Of a stretch of DNA of 64,000 bases, positions 31,991 to 44,875 are shown piece by piece. The position numbers and the translations under genes were made by a program. The notes beneath the pieces are model-generated. The model ran no database searches and was not told the DNA's origin. It worked only from the letters and a program-made list of their open reading frames with translations. The stretch comes from Notospermus geniculatus (lineage: Eukaryota > Nemertea > Pilidiophora > Heteronemertea > Lineidae), in NCBI GenBank assembly GCA_002633025.1, contig NMRB01001026.1, positions 56,478-120,477 of the forward strand. The letters run 5' to 3'. Numbering within the stretch: the stretch's first letter is position 1; every line of letters begins with the position of its first letter.

Positions 31991-32824
31991 GGCTCAATGT
32001 TGCATCGTAACTTGCCGGTAGACAGGCTGCGATAATTTTGTTGCGCAATTTCCGCTCCGTTGTTGTTTTCTACAAAATAAAAGGAAAAAATTGACGAAAC
32101 CTCAAAGACAGTCATCAGGGGGCGGTCAGTAAGGTTTGGAGCGTTAAAACCGAGGGTAAAAAAACCCGAAGGACTATACCCCAGAAGAAACCCAAAGCCC
32201 CAACCCTAGGCCTAAATTGCTCGAATATTTTTACCGCGCACGGGTTTTGAAAAAGTTGACAACGAATCAGACATTGCGATATGCCTGATTCGAGGCGCAG
32301 CATCGAAATTTTCGCTCCCTGTAGCCTATTTGTTGTATATTACGAAATTTTCGTATCATGCGGAATCGGATTCACATTCCTTGACCGTAAGGTCAAAGGT
32401 CACACTCTGTTCGCTCTCCGCGGGGCCAGAGAGGTCAACCTAGAGAGATAAAACTTAGCCGCGGGCGCCGGCGTGACCTACATGCACATTCATGAAAACG
32501 GAGCTGTTAGATAGAGAGACGTTTAGTAATCTTAAGTGTGCGGTAAACGGCGACGTAGACGTAGATTTCGACGCGTGCGTATGCTGATGCCAGGTCGACC
32601 TTGCGACGGCGCAAAACGGGCGGCGACTGACTTTCCCTGATCACTTTGCGTCTGAGGCACGACCGCGTGGAACAAATCAGTCGCCGCGCGTGACATGACT
32701 GCGGTTGCGTCGCACCTGCGACTATTGGCATCAGTCGCCGATCAAGAAGATCAAGAATCGCAAAAGTTGAACATGTTCAACTTCTGTGTCATCCCGACGG
32801 CGTAATCCATTCGCAGTCGACCTG

Positions 32825-33040
32825 ACTTCATACTTTGCGTTTTGCGTTTTGCGCTTGTCCGTTTCCTATGTGAGTGCGTGGTAGAAAGAGTAATTCTATT
32901 GTTGGTACCGCGCATAAACATAGTGAACGGACAAGCAATTTTATTGTTGGTACCATCAAAAATAGATATCTATTTTTGGTAGCATACATAAACATAGTAA
33001 ACAAGCGCAAAGCGCAAAACGGAGAAGTGTGAATTGGCCT
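32825..33040. repeat. MITE family H, copy 1
   Basis: ACTTCATACTTTGCGTTTTG at the left and AAAACGGAGAAGTGTGAATT at the right, with GCGCTTGTCCGTTTCCTATG and TATTGTTGGTACC inside, the latter block partly duplicated. The related shorter copy is 59360-59502. Confidence 0.75.
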
Positions 33041-33716
33041 TTAGGATTCCCTGCGCGCAGATGCCGCCTGTTTCCCGATGACCGCACACATTTTCAATTT
33101 TGCGACCTGACCACGATTTCTTCCTTGATGCCTAGTTGTTCCGTCGCAGCGTTGGCTATCGTAGCAGTGCGACCTGACATCAGCATTAGCAAAAGTATAT
33201 AAGAGAGGATCTTATCTATTTTTGTCATTAGTGAACGACATTAGCCAAAGTCAAATGTGATATCGCGATAGAAACCTCTGTCTACAAAAAAAATTCCCTT
33301 CCTCGACGATTACGTAACAAGTTTGGCTACACACAGCAGGGTATGGGCTTGAATACCCGTGAAAATGCGATTAGAGGTGATTCCCACGGGCTGAGCAGTT
33401 TGACATGAAAGTGACGAGCGCAGCATGTGCAGGCATTGTTTGTGTTCTGTTCAGCATCTTATACGTAACCCACTTGGAGGCTGACCCATTTGACTACCAG
33501 CGCGAATTGTAGGCCTGCTCCAGTACCATTTCTCGCCCAGGCCGTTTCCAAGTAGACCTGTGTTTTTCCGCCACTGCTTGGGAAAAACACGACTCGGGAT
33601 CGAAGTGTGTGTCATTTTATTTCCTACACTTATGTATCGTTGTCATTGATCAAAGTTTCCTTCCTCGAATCACTCGAAAGGTTTTCGGTTGCAATTCGTG
33701 GTTTCAAGTGATTCCG

Positions 33717-33724
33717 TATAAAAA
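33717..33724 (+). promoter_or_regulatory. Candidate TATA box of the Prrx gene
   Basis: TATAAAAA in TCCGTATAAAAACGACAGGC, about 412 bases before the predicted start codon. TCAGTGATC about 20-25 bases downstream could serve as an initiator. Inference from position only. Confidence 0.35.
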
Positions 33725-34135
33725 CGACAGGCAGTCAGTGATCAAGTGGGTACTGTGAATTTACGGGATTCAATTTATTCCGCCGGACATTAATTCATAA
33801 GGTCAATGGTTTGTTTCAATTCCTGGCCATCAACCGACGACATCCAACAGCCGACCAAAAGGAAAACAAGTTAAAGTCCAACGAAGACCGACCGACAGAG
33901 TGTTGTTGAACAAAATTCAGGCACCTTTTGGTAAATTCGAGTCAGAGGTATCTAGTTCTCGCGGACGAAAAGTTATAAAAACGAACTTCCCTGACTGACT
34001 TGTGGACGTAAGAAGTGGTTGGTGAATTCGGGGAACAGCAGGAAATTTTTTCTCCGACACCAGACTCAGACTGAGACCCAAATTTAACCTCTTGTCACCT
34101 TCCTGCTCCTGCGGCCCATAATAACCACGTGGGAA

Positions 34136-34499
34136 ATGTGCAGTTACGGTGCGGATAGCCAGCAGCTAGCGGGTGAGCTCCAGTTCCTGTTCGATAAGGC
34201 CACGGGCTCAAGCCTTGCCACGGGCTCGTACCGCGGGGATTCTCGGCCGTCAAAAACGTGTAACTTCACCGTGGAGAATCTTCTTGCGATGCAGGGAGAT
34301 ACCAGGGAGGATTTGGACATGTTCGGCGCGCAAATCCAGGATTTGAGCAAAGACGGCGTCGATCAAAACCAGAACGGACAAACACTAGGATTTCAAAAAG
34401 ATATTTTAGATTTCAAAAAGGATTTAAATGTCTGTGCGGAAAATGGGAATGGAACAACCGGAGATATTCAGGAATTAGAAGATGTTAAATTTTCTATAG
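34136..34499 (+). CDS. Prrx: Prrx paired-type homeobox gene, first coding exon
   Basis: N-terminal exon of a Prrx transcription factor, 121 codons plus one base, ending at TCTATAG before GTGAGT (phase 1). It begins MCSYGAD, and residues about 41-50 (CNFTVENLLA) match the short conserved Prrx N-terminal block (vertebrate NFSVSHLL-type). The rest is polar and low in conservation, as expected for this region. The start codon is the first Met in frame and gives the SYG start shared with vertebrate PRRX proteins. The following exon, carrying most of the homeodomain, was not found before the N gap about 9.8 kb downstream. Linkage to the last exon at 44876 rests on family knowledge, same strand and order. 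Confidence 0.7.
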
Positions 34500-34639
34500 G
34501 TGAGTTTCTTTATATCGTTACTACAGTAACTCCACTATGCATGCTATGTAGTCCTAGTCTGATATCTAGTCTTGTATTTAGTCTCTCTTTGTTTTCCCTT
34601 CAAATTCTCTGTTCCAATCAAAATCAATGTAAATATTGT

Positions 34640-34715
34640 AATTATTATACCCCTCGAGGGTCCTTGATTCAATAAAAGAATTTGAATTTGAATTTGAATT
34701 TGAATTTGAATTTTA
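34640..34715 (+). repeat. Non-LTR retroposon 3' end with (TTTGAA)n tail
   Basis: CCCTCGAGGGTCCTTGATTC AATAAA followed by about six TTTGAA/AATTTG hexamers. A palindrome, an AATAAA and a short tandem-repeat tail is the typical truncated 3' end of CR1/L2-type retroposons. Family assignment tentative. Confidence 0.5.
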
Positions 34716-36061
34716 CCTTATCATTCCACACGGCGTGAAGGTATTAATTAAAAGCCAGCTGTTTGCGTCACCTAGTAGAGTGGCTCTCAACTTGGAGGAA
34801 AAATAATTTTTTCTCCAAGTTCTCACCAAGTCGGTGTCTACCTTGATTGTCATTTGCCGGTGGTCTTTACTACGGGTACCGTTAGGGAACGAAAAAAGGA
34901 AGCAGGAAATTCGGCATAATTGACCACCAATCATGTTGGATATCTTCTCTTACTAGTCTTCTTAGTGGCATTTTCCAAAGTGTGTGTAAACTGTACTGTT
35001 CCGTGAATTTTATCATAAAGAAATCAAATTCCTTTAAGGTTTTATGGATTTGCTGTCAGTTTGGCAGAGTTTTTTCCTTTTTCTTCCTTTTTCCCCTTTT
35101 TCCTTTTTTTAATTTTTTTTTACTTTGCAACGTTTCGTTGGCGCACTGGCTAATGCCCGCTGTACGATCAAATTTTTCATCCAATTTTCTGAATATGCTC
35201 AAAAAAGGCCTACATGCAGATTTATACATTGAAGCCCCACGCCCCAATGCAATAGGACCGGAATTTGAATTTCCAAAAAAACGTCTTCTCGGCATTTGCC
35301 TGAAGAAGTTTTACTATAAAAGAATGCCAACGACAATGTTCAAGGTCTCCGATCCCAAATATGGAAGTCGTCGCTTCAGAAATTCTCTATGCGATTATTA
35401 ATACCTTTTATCATATATTTTCTCTGTATGTCACTCGCCATGGTTATTTTCTGTGAGGAATTTGTGTGAGGCCCCAAAACGTCTTCAAAATATATCGTTT
35501 TTGATATTGAGCAAAGTTTGTAACACAATGTGCATGCGAGTTGTGAATAGATAATAAGCCATGAGCATTCCAACCAATTAGCGTATTCCGATCCTTCCAT
35601 TATGAGGGGTGCGAGGTTGGCGAGAGGAAAATGTGACATCGTTCCCCGCAGTGCAGCCTAAGTCTGGCTAAGAAACTGCAGAAAAAGCTAAAATGATGAT
35701 AAAAATCATGAAGGCATCGGGTAATCTACATTCCTCTATTCATACAATGTAAAATAATATAGGCTTTTGGTAATTTTGTTATGATTTTTCGTATTTTTAA
35801 AAACATTTTGGGTCGTTTCATTTGGCTCGTTTCTTTTGAAACGTTTCAATGTTTACATACTACCCTCAAGTTTTGCCCCCAGAACCTTGGCACCCCAGGA
35901 CTGTTATGTATAAATTTGGTGGATCAATATGTTTTGGAGCATTCTTGAAAATTCAACTTCTGGAGCCACATTTTCCACAGCTTTTATTTAGGCCTATTTA
36001 GAACTGCCTTGATTTATGCCGATTTATGCAGCTCCTAAAAGTTCTATTCTCACAGGTCAAA

Positions 36062-36276
36062 GGGAGTAAGATATAAAAGTGGAAAATAAAAAGTTGGAAA
36101 TTTTGGAATTTTGCGCGAATTTTTCAATCGCCCGTAAAATCAGACAAAATGTCCTGTCATTTTAAGAAAATTTCTCAAAATGGGAAAAAATTTTCTCCCA
36201 ATTTGAGAAATTGAAAAATTCGCGTAAAATGCCAAACTGTCCCACTTCTTATTTTCCACTTTTATTTCTTACTCCC
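36062..36276. repeat. MITE family E, copy 1
   Basis: GGGAGTAAGATATAAAAGTG at the left mirrors CACTTTTATTTCTTACTCCC at the right, and TTTTGAGAAATTTTC / AATTTGAGAAATTG arms lie inside. The second copy is 57928-58187. Confidence 0.85.
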
Positions 36277-38841
36277 ATTAGGAGCTTTTGGCTCCAGAAA
36301 ACTGTACTATCGGGGAGTAAAATACACTGTTTCTGAAGTTTCTTTGCTCCAGAAGTCTTTTGCTCCAGAAAGCTAGGCCAAAGTGTGCAAATCCCCAGAG
36401 AAAAATCAAAGAAAGAATTGTTGATTTTTCGCCTTTGGGGTCGTGGCGACCATCCTGTTCGATGGCCTCTGTGCCCTGTTTACTACACACGTAAATGACG
36501 CACTTTTCGGAGCCAGGCACGTTTTACGATTGCTTTTATAGGTCCAATTCGTCATAAAAATGTCCCAATCAGCTGCGGTGCAGGCTTCCTGGTGCCATTG
36601 GTTGAGTGACATTCTCATGGGCAAAGAAAAGAAATGGGCGTTTCTCTACATATTCTGTCATGTCTGTCGTCTTTCCACCTGACTTTAGAAATAAGGATGT
36701 ACTAGCAAGAACCCGTGGCAATCGGCGATTCTGAGTTTGGCCGAGGTTGGAATGCACGGCAAGGCTGGAATTGGTGCAACACAGTGTGCAGTAGGGAGAA
36801 TTTAGAAAGCAATCGAACAACACCGTTAAAGAAGTAATATTGCTTCCAGAACAAAGTCCTCTTCGCAAATTGAACCACCCTTTGCCTCAGGATATGGTGT
36901 CCTCTATTACCAAGAGTTCGAGGCAAAATAAAGCTTCTAAGTGTGACTTTATTGAGCCGACTTCCAGCATTATTATATAGGCCTAGATTCCTGCTGAATC
37001 AGAAGGTCAATGGCGAGCAGCATGAAAATTACAGCGAACTCGGGGAAAAAGTAACATGAGCGAATGGGTTAATTCAGTAGTTGAAATAAATGACTTCTGT
37101 GATTCTCTTTGGAAATTTTTTTTTAAAATCGCGGTTTATTTTCACACTTGTCATCATATTTTACTGCCTACCTGAAATATTTTCTTTCTGTCAAATTTTA
37201 GCATGTTCGTTGCATGTGTTTGTTAACCTTTCCCCTGCGTTCCGATTCTGTGAGTTTTTTTCGTCCGTCTTGCGGTTTCTTTACGTAGGTGTTGTGTAGG
37301 CCTAAACAATAAAGTATAGGCTATATAAGGCTTGCCCAAGTGAAGTGCAAATCGCTAAATTCTAGGTTACCACTACCGGCAATGTTAAACTTTTCAGTTT
37401 GCGCTGAAGACGAGGCCTACTCAAAAAACGTGTTCTCTGGCCCACATTTCACTTTATGCCAATACAAGGACAACAAGTGTTATCACCTGCGTCCCAGGTG
37501 GCCCTAGAAATTTAACCTTTATGTAGCCTACGAATGGGAGTAGTTTGGTTCCCGAACCCACCGCTAACTAAAACTCCCTGGCCTAGTTTGATCGCTAGCC
37601 GATAGATGGCGCTCTTAAAGCGCCATCTTTCGGCTGCCAGGACCTCGATGATGCTCTATGCAAAAACGATTGTTTTGACTAGATTCTTTCGCACATCCAT
37701 CGCACGCCAGAAGAACACTTATCAAAGGTTCACTGTAAAAGAACCATTACAAGTATAGTGAAGAACCTTTTGAAGGAGAACTTATGGAACCGACATCTAC
37801 AAAATAAATTACTTGAGTGGAATCCTAAATGATGCATGCATGTTACTAAGAAGTAACAAACAGGCCGTGCAGTATCTTACCCAAACACGAGAGAATCCTC
37901 GCAGAACAAGCTTCAGACATCTGCCAGCCATGTTAACCAGGATAATACAGGCTTTTCCAAACGTGAATTCTTTTTAGTGGGTTGACGGGGGTAAATAAGT
38001 ACGCGCGGCCGCGCGGGCAATCTGAAGAGGTCGCCACCATACATCGTTCCTCGGCGGGCTAAGACCTCTGAAAACGGCTAAACCCAACACAAGATTCTCG
38101 TGCTCATCGATTTTACAAATTATTTTGATAAAGTAATCGTACCAAAAATTAAAACCTGTTTCAGTATTTGCAAAAATACTACTATTTTAATAATATTCCG
38201 TTGAATTTTCAATGTTTTACTGCGGAAAAAGTACGAACTCTTCATTCTGCATAATGCATCGTGTAGAAATCGGCTAATCTCTTCCTACAAGGGAGGAGAA
38301 GCCGAGTCTTTACCTGAACTCAGTGAAGATGGAACTCTTTCGAATCCCTACGCAATTGCTTGTGCAACGGTCAGAAATTCACCCGCCTTGAACAATGCAT
38401 TTGCACTGTGCAAATAAGTAGTACCGGTCTTGACATTTCCATAGTTTAATGTGGTAATGTTGAACTCTGAGTACGAGATTGCCGCCCCGGCTCCGTGTCT
38501 ACCCCTCTTTTCACAATTTGGAACAGAGTGTAGACCTTGATCCAATAGATGATGTTTGATTTGACTGCCTGTCATCTCATCAAGACCGTATGGCGTCTAC
38601 AACGCGGAGGCAAGCTTCCCGTACCAAAGATAAGCGCAGGTTTACGTTGACAAGTCATGTTAGCAACTTTTCAAAGATAAGATACGGTGGTTTGAAACGT
38701 TCGGCTGTTTCCGTGGCTGCGGAAATGCAGCTAAATCGTTCGGGACTTTCCGGAAGTGGTTTCGAGATAAACTAATGTTTGGAGCCGTCGAATGGTGTCT
38801 CGTACGCCGTAGTAAAGCCCGAACACCAATCGACTTCTCAA

Positions 38842-39111
38842 TACACCGATTTCACAACTCGCAGCGATCACAGCGCCCCTAGTAGCAGTATATAACGGCC
38901 ACTTCCGGTTTACCTCGCCTCCAGGTGTAATTCCAAGGAGCGAGGTTGATTTTCAAGCTCACCACCAGGAGTGAAGTAAATATTTCCTAGATCGAGGTTA
39001 CCTCACTCCTGGTGGTGAGGTTGAAAACTAACCTCGCACCTAGGAATTACACCGGAAATGGCTGGTGAAAGTAGGGGCGCTGTGATCGCTTTGAGTTGTG
39101 AAATCGGTGTA
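38842..39111. repeat. Inverted-repeat element in Prrx intron 1
   Basis: TACACCGATTTCACAACTCG..CACAGCGCCCCTA is mirrored by TAGGGGCGCTGTG..GAAATCGGTGTA. The inner part (CCAGGTGTAATTCC..GAGCGAGGTTGATTTTCAAG / ..GAAAACTAACCTCGCACC) is also self-complementary. 270 bp. Confidence 0.8.
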
Positions 39112-42100
39112 TATGTCGCTACGATTGCCCGCCATTAAAATATGTAAATTGGGGGCAGAGGTTGGCCTTCAAGAACGAGATCTCGCACTGAGTAGCGGAG
39201 ACAAGATGGCGCTGTCATTCAATTGACGCACACAGTTTTATACTTTGTGTTCATGTGCAGGAAACCTTGATTTCTGTCGGGGTGTGGGTGGGCAAAATGC
39301 CGCTTTTCATCATATTTCGCCCCAAATCCGCACAGCAAACACGTTTTTGGTATGTGGCTCCCCGGAAGTTCCGTTGTAAAAGTTTTAGCTGTCCCCTGAT
39401 GAAGTAATATTATGTCCGCCCGGAATAAATGTCCTACCTCGCTCTAATATGACAGGGAAATGGTCCTATAGGACTATTTCTTCCGGATTGGTGTCCGCAG
39501 GACACCCATCCCTGGCGGACAATTTTAACATTTACACCGGCCCTGCATTTTGGCGAGCAGTGTCGAATACTAGTAAGCGAACGCCACGCCCTTGAAGGGA
39601 CATTTAGGTGTTGCGGACCTGGTTCTGGCACAGGTGTAACGTTTTTCAGTGAGGCCCGTGTGCCAGTGTGACATTACAATAGATTGGCGGAATAAGCGGC
39701 GACTTGACAATGAGCGACACATAGAGAAACAGCGAGTCCGTTTCCCAGTGTGTTCCGAACAATGGGAATCACACAGAAAAATGGCCACACTGAAAAACGT
39801 TACACTTGGACACATGGCTTCCGGGATTCTGTATGGCGGGAAGATGCAAACGTTGTACGCACAAGTATATACCTCTCCGTGTGCTGTGTTTACCTTGCCT
39901 CAAACGATCATTAAAGACGCACTTTGAGATAAGGTTGTCGAACATAATCCGAGATAACTGAAAAACCTGACTGGAAGTTTGAGTGAAAGTTGGCCACACG
40001 TGTGTAGAACGTTTACTCGAGGAGCGTAGATCGGTCAGTTGAACTTGTTTCGGATTGAGTGGGCCTACCGTGCACGCTAGGGGATAGTGTACACGCACGT
40101 ACTTGAATATGTGCATGAAATCTCAACAACGACGATGAGAAACTCGCCCGAATTCGAGACTTTGCATGGATATTTCAGAAATTCTGAATTCAGAGACAGT
40201 ACGGTGTTGCATAAGATTGAATAGAGGAACTTCTATGTGATTTTGTGGCGAGCCATTATTTGACAGTACCGGTACTCTTTCTTGTGCGATTGATTCTTTA
40301 CGGATTTTGTCCTGTGCCAAAAAGTTGACTGAAATTGTAGGCAAAATTCTAGGACCCACGCGGTCATTAGCCTTTAGATGTTTAGGGATGCATGGGGACG
40401 AATTCTGCCCTGACATCCCTCTCAGTCTCGTCACGAGAGAGAGGCAGTGTGACGTCAGTGAGGTACGAGGTACGTCATCAGAATGTGTGGACCAATCGAA
40501 TGACGTTTTCTGCGAAGTCCCTGAAGGTATGTTTTCTCTGGAGGTATGGTCAAGTCGGGGATTCGCTGTGGGCCTACATTATTAATTAATGCATGACTTT
40601 CGGAAATGTTGCATACATGTACATGGCATAGGTGACCAGCCGGGTGACCAGCACACAGGCAGACAGTTGACTCAACATAAAGTGTACCTATAGGCTACGT
40701 ACAGGCCTTGCTGGCCTGGTGTTGACTCTTGGGGTGAGGAAGATCCTCATTGCGGTGGACCACCGATGAGCACGAGCGGCAAAAGGCAGGGAATATTATG
40801 CACGTCACGAACCACACATAACCTATTTCACCCAAACGGGCATGACGGGTGGGAGGTTCCCTTTAAGTGGAAGAGAAAAACTTCATCCACTGACCGACTT
40901 TTTCGGTAACCCGACACCTGAGTTAGGATCTAACCGAAGATAATAGATCATGGTTTAGGCCGTGTTGATTCGCGGGGTCAGCCCCATGTCAACACATGGA
41001 GAACCTCTTTAACTCTTTGACAAGTGACAATCACCAGGTCTGCAAGAAACAGGCGAACACTTCTCAGTTTCAAGCAAATTGTCAGCATCCCAGTGGTTGG
41101 TTTAATTTATAGACTATTTACTGTAGTGATCATAGATACAATCCTTCGCAAAAGTCCATCATGGCGATGACGAGGCTCTCGTCCAACGTTAAAAACCCCG
41201 CGAAATATGATATAATTAAAACTGGTTGACAATTCTGCTGACCAGATGAACCGAGCGGCCAGCTGGCCGCTGCAATCAAAAGGATATTTTGTTTACCGGT
41301 ACGCTATCCGCACCAAACTCCTCCGCAGTGCCGTCGCATTCCGCATTTTCTGATGCTCCAATTACGACACTGCACCCAGGTGCCTTAGTGCTTTGCAAAA
41401 TCGAGCATGCGATATTATTTCCCTTCCCCGCAAAAAATCTCCTGAATAAAGTCAAAATCAATAAACAGCTGCATGTTTTGTAACCACCCACTCAAGTTTT
41501 TGAACTGATAGCGATGATAGTTAGTCACAACAAAGAAATCACGATGGAACTATTTTCGCGCATGATCATCGAAAAGAAGTGATTTTCCTCGATTTTCCGG
41601 CTGCATCGCATGAGCCTGGGTCCTGTTCTATACATAACCCAAACGGTCAACCAATCAGATAAAAGTAGGTNGCATCCCGAAGATGACGTCATGGCGTGCC
41701 AGCATCCAACACGCAGAAGTCAAGCGCTCATTGTGTGTGTAGCTTTTAAGATCTTATCAGCCCGACATGATTTTGACCTTTACTGATTGAGGCAGACAAA
41801 CCTGTCGACTCGTCAACAACTTCTGAAGAAAGTTTAGACGATTTTAAGTGGCATGAACCAACCTCTTGGCGGCTCAGGCCAGACCAATGAGCACACATTT
41901 ACGAACAGCACACTTCGAGGCCGTTTTAACCCATTCACTGTTCCGTCCGGAGCAGACGACATCTTCTGACCCAGACGAAAAAAGCTGAAATTAATATTTT
42001 TGGGGCTGTACACACTTCCTTTAAAAAAAGAACAAGAAAAAATGAGTAAAAAAGTTTTGGTGAATTTGCGTATCAGTACTTTGAAATATGACGTGAGAGT

Positions 42101-42344
42101 GCGGACGATTTCTGCGGTCTATGCTCTGATCTCCGACCTCTCAGCCTGCTTTCTTAATCATTCCTTATGGGTGGTTATATCCGCAACTAAAACTTATAGG
42201 CACGTTAAAAAATAAAGCAGTCGTAAGTTATGACCTCTAGTCTTCGAAGAAGACGTTTGGCGTCGCTGCCGTCGTCATGGAGTCGCAGCTGATGTATAGC
42301 CGTTACAGAATGAGACACCCTGAGTTCACAGTTCGGACGTTTAG

Positions 42345-42435
42345 TCGTTGCGATGCAGCGCCACCCAACGTTTTTCTCAGCTACGACTCAAGACCACCCT
42401 GACGACTGCAGCGCCGCCCAACGTCTTTCTCTAGA
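42345..42435. repeat. GCAGCGCCGCCCAACG repeat, copy 1
   Basis: GATGCAGCGCCACCCAACGT and GACTGCAGCGCCGCCCAACG lie about 55 bp apart here; the same units, with CTCAGCTACNACTC, form a longer array at 56925-57215. Confidence 0.65.
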
Positions 42436-43183
42436 AACACCCAGCGACTGTTTTAGAGGTCACGACTTACAACGTCTTTATTTTGTAACGTCCATATTTG
42501 CGGATATAACGGCCCATAGTTCCCCTACTATAGCAGTGAAACCATTTCTAACTCTGCCTATCCTTTACCTATGTTTTGTAAACAGACTGAGAGATATTAC
42601 TCCCCAGTTGGTTACACCTTGTTCTAAACAATCAGCACCTTCTTAAGCCTCCCCGTTCCTGTGTCAAAGATATCACAAATGTTGTTGTAAGACATGCCAT
42701 CATGGTAAATATTAGTTCTACGTCTGCAAGCAAATCGTAGCGAATGTTGTTTATTTTTAAGAAAATTTGTGGACGAAGTGGTCGTTAGGACGGATGTCGG
42801 CCTTCGGCATCCTCCCACAGCAGGGCTTTGGTCTCGCTCCTCTTCATACACTCGTTTGTGTGAGTGGATGAAGAGGGGCGAAAAACCCTGCTGTGGGAGG
42901 GTGGCCTTCGGTGATTTGGTGTGATAGGAAAGGTGGTACTTCAGTAACATGGTCTGCTTATTGTTCTGGCCAATGAAGCCACGGTGTTTCTGTGCCGTTC
43001 AAAAGATAAATCGGATAATTTCGGTCTAATCCAAAGAATCAATGCTACATTGTGCAATGTCTCCTATGTTTGAAAAAAAGAAGAAAACTGCATGATTTGG
43101 TCGACAAATGTCGTCTGCGAACTTGGGAAGCCTTCGTCTGCCTTCTTGGGAAGGCCTGACCCTTCTTTTTCGCAAATTTAATG

Positions 43184-43549
43184 GTGAGGTTTTGCAAATC
43201 TGACGAAAAACGAAGTACGAAGTACGAAATTGGACTTCATTTCCATGACGCAATGTATTTCAGGAGATCGTTGGTACCACAAATATCGCCTGCCGCAAGA
43301 GCGTCTTTTAGCGTATGACGTTAGACCGATAGAGTAACGGTATATTAAACTTTGTACGAAGTGGAAAATTAAAAATTTAAGATGCACCATAACTCTCTCG
43401 GTATTTCATGACATGCTAAAAGAAGCACTGGCAGGAGGGGCATTTGTGGTACCAACCATCTCCAGAAATACATCAGGTCAATATGGAAATGAAGTCCAAT
43501 TTCGTATTTCGTACTTCCATGATGTTTTGTCAGATTTGCGAAACCTCAC
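43184..43549. repeat. Inverted-repeat element before the gap
   Basis: GTGAGGTTTTGCAAATCTGA..GAAATTGGACTTCATTTCCA at the left is mirrored by TGGAAATGAAGTCCAATTTC..TCAGATTTGCGAAACCTCAC. About 365 bp. Confidence 0.75.
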
Positions 43550-44269
43550 TAATGTGGGCCTACAACGGAATTTTAAAATTTAACATATTCTCGGCGCAGA
43601 TATATTTTCCGGATATCTAATCTGTTCCGGCGTTGCTTTCCAGGGGCATACCTTCCTGTTCTCACCGCAGATAAATCACCAGGTTGTAGATGTGTCGGAC
43701 ATATCAGTTTGGCTATACCGTCTGTTCAGCAAATGTTCCGAGGATTGGCCTATACTCATCAATGAGTGAGGTGTACACATCAAAATGTACTGATGGGTAA
43801 ATCGTGATGAATTACGTGGGGTTGTGATGAATGGCTAGGACAGGTAGTAAACGAGCCAATGAATGAATCTAGCGATCCGAGATATACAATAATCGTGCCA
43901 AGAATTGCCTCTAAGAACAACATAAAAAAATTCGGAAGGAGGGCTTCTATTGTAGTTCCCGACCGCACCGCTAGGGCTAATGTCACATTAGCCCTAGCGG
44001 CGCGATCTGGAACTAGTCCAGAGGGTTCAACCCGGCTTTTTTCCTGCCAGGTTCCCGGCCTCCATTTTTGGGAGCGCTGGGTGCGCTCTGATTCAACGAT
44101 TTGGACTGCAGGCCCGGATCCAGAGGGGGGGCACATGGGGCACGTGCCTCCTCTATTTTTTGAGGGGCAATGATTTTTTTACTGCATTTTCGGAAATCGT
44201 CTAGTATTTCATGTCTAAGGTGCTGGGAAATCGCATCTCAGAGCTTTGATTTTTCAAATTTTCCCGGGG

Positions 44270-44867
44270 NNNNNNNNNNNNNNNNNNNNNNNNNNNNNNN
44301 NNNNNNNNNNNNNNNNNNNNNNNNNNNNNNNNNNNNNNNNNNNNNNNNNNNNNNNNNNNNNNNNNNNNNNNNNNNNNNNNNNNNNNNNNNNNNNNNNNNN
44401 NNNNNNNNNNNNNNNNNNNNNNNNNNNNNNNNNNNNNNNNNNNNNNNNNNNNNNNNNNNNNNNNNNNNNNNNNNNNNNNNNNNNNNNNNNNNNNNNNNNN
44501 NNNNNNNNNNNNNNNNNNNNNNNNNNNNNNNNNNNNNNNNNNNNNNNNNNNNNNNNNNNNNNNNNNNNNNNNNNNNNNNNNNNNNNNNNNNNNNNNNNNN
44601 NNNNNNNNNNNNNNNNNNNNNNNNNNNNNNNNNNNNNNNNNNNNNNNNNNNNNNNNNNNNNNNNNNNNNNNNNNNNNNNNNNNNNNNNNNNNNNNNNNNN
44701 NNNNNNNNNNNNNNNNNNNNNNNNNNNNNNNNNNNNNNNNNNNNNNNNNNNNNNNNNNNNNNNNNNNNNNNNNNNNNNNNNNNNNNNNNNNNNNNNNNNN
44801 NNNNNNNNNNNNNNNNNNNNNNNNNNNNNNNNNNNNNNNNNNNNNNNNNNNNNNNNNNNNNNNNNNN
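44270..44867. other. Assembly gap (about 598 N)
   Basis: Run of N. It ends eight bases before the acceptor of the last Prrx exon and presumably hides the exon with homeodomain residues 1-46 and the end of intron 1. True gap length is unknown. Confidence 0.95.
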
Positions 44868-44875
44868 TTTTCCAG

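Larger units (their letters stand above)
31991..34135. other. Upstream region of the Prrx gene
   Basis: No coding exon recognised. It includes an inverted-repeat element (32825-33040), sequence rich in GCGAC/GTCGC words (32540-32730 and 33050-33190), and the putative Prrx core promoter and 5' UTR (33717-34135). Confidence 0.5.
34500..44269. other. Prrx intron 1 (visible part), repeat-bearing, no exons recognised
   Basis: Contains an (TTTGAA)n tail preceded by CCCTCGAGGGTCCTTGATTC (34650-34712), a family E MITE (36062-36276), an inverted-repeat element (38842-39111), a GCGCCGCCCAACG repeat (42350-42430), a hairpin near 42800-42905 (CTCCCACAGCAGGG), and an inverted-repeat element (43184-43549). 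Conserved regulatory elements of Prrx could be here, but nothing identifies them by eye. Confidence 0.5.

Noticed and set aside
36278-36926. Cluster of overlapping minus-strand frames of 72-99 codons
   Set aside because: Frames overlap one another in different registers, lack splice signals and domain patterns, and lie next to a MITE in the Prrx intron.
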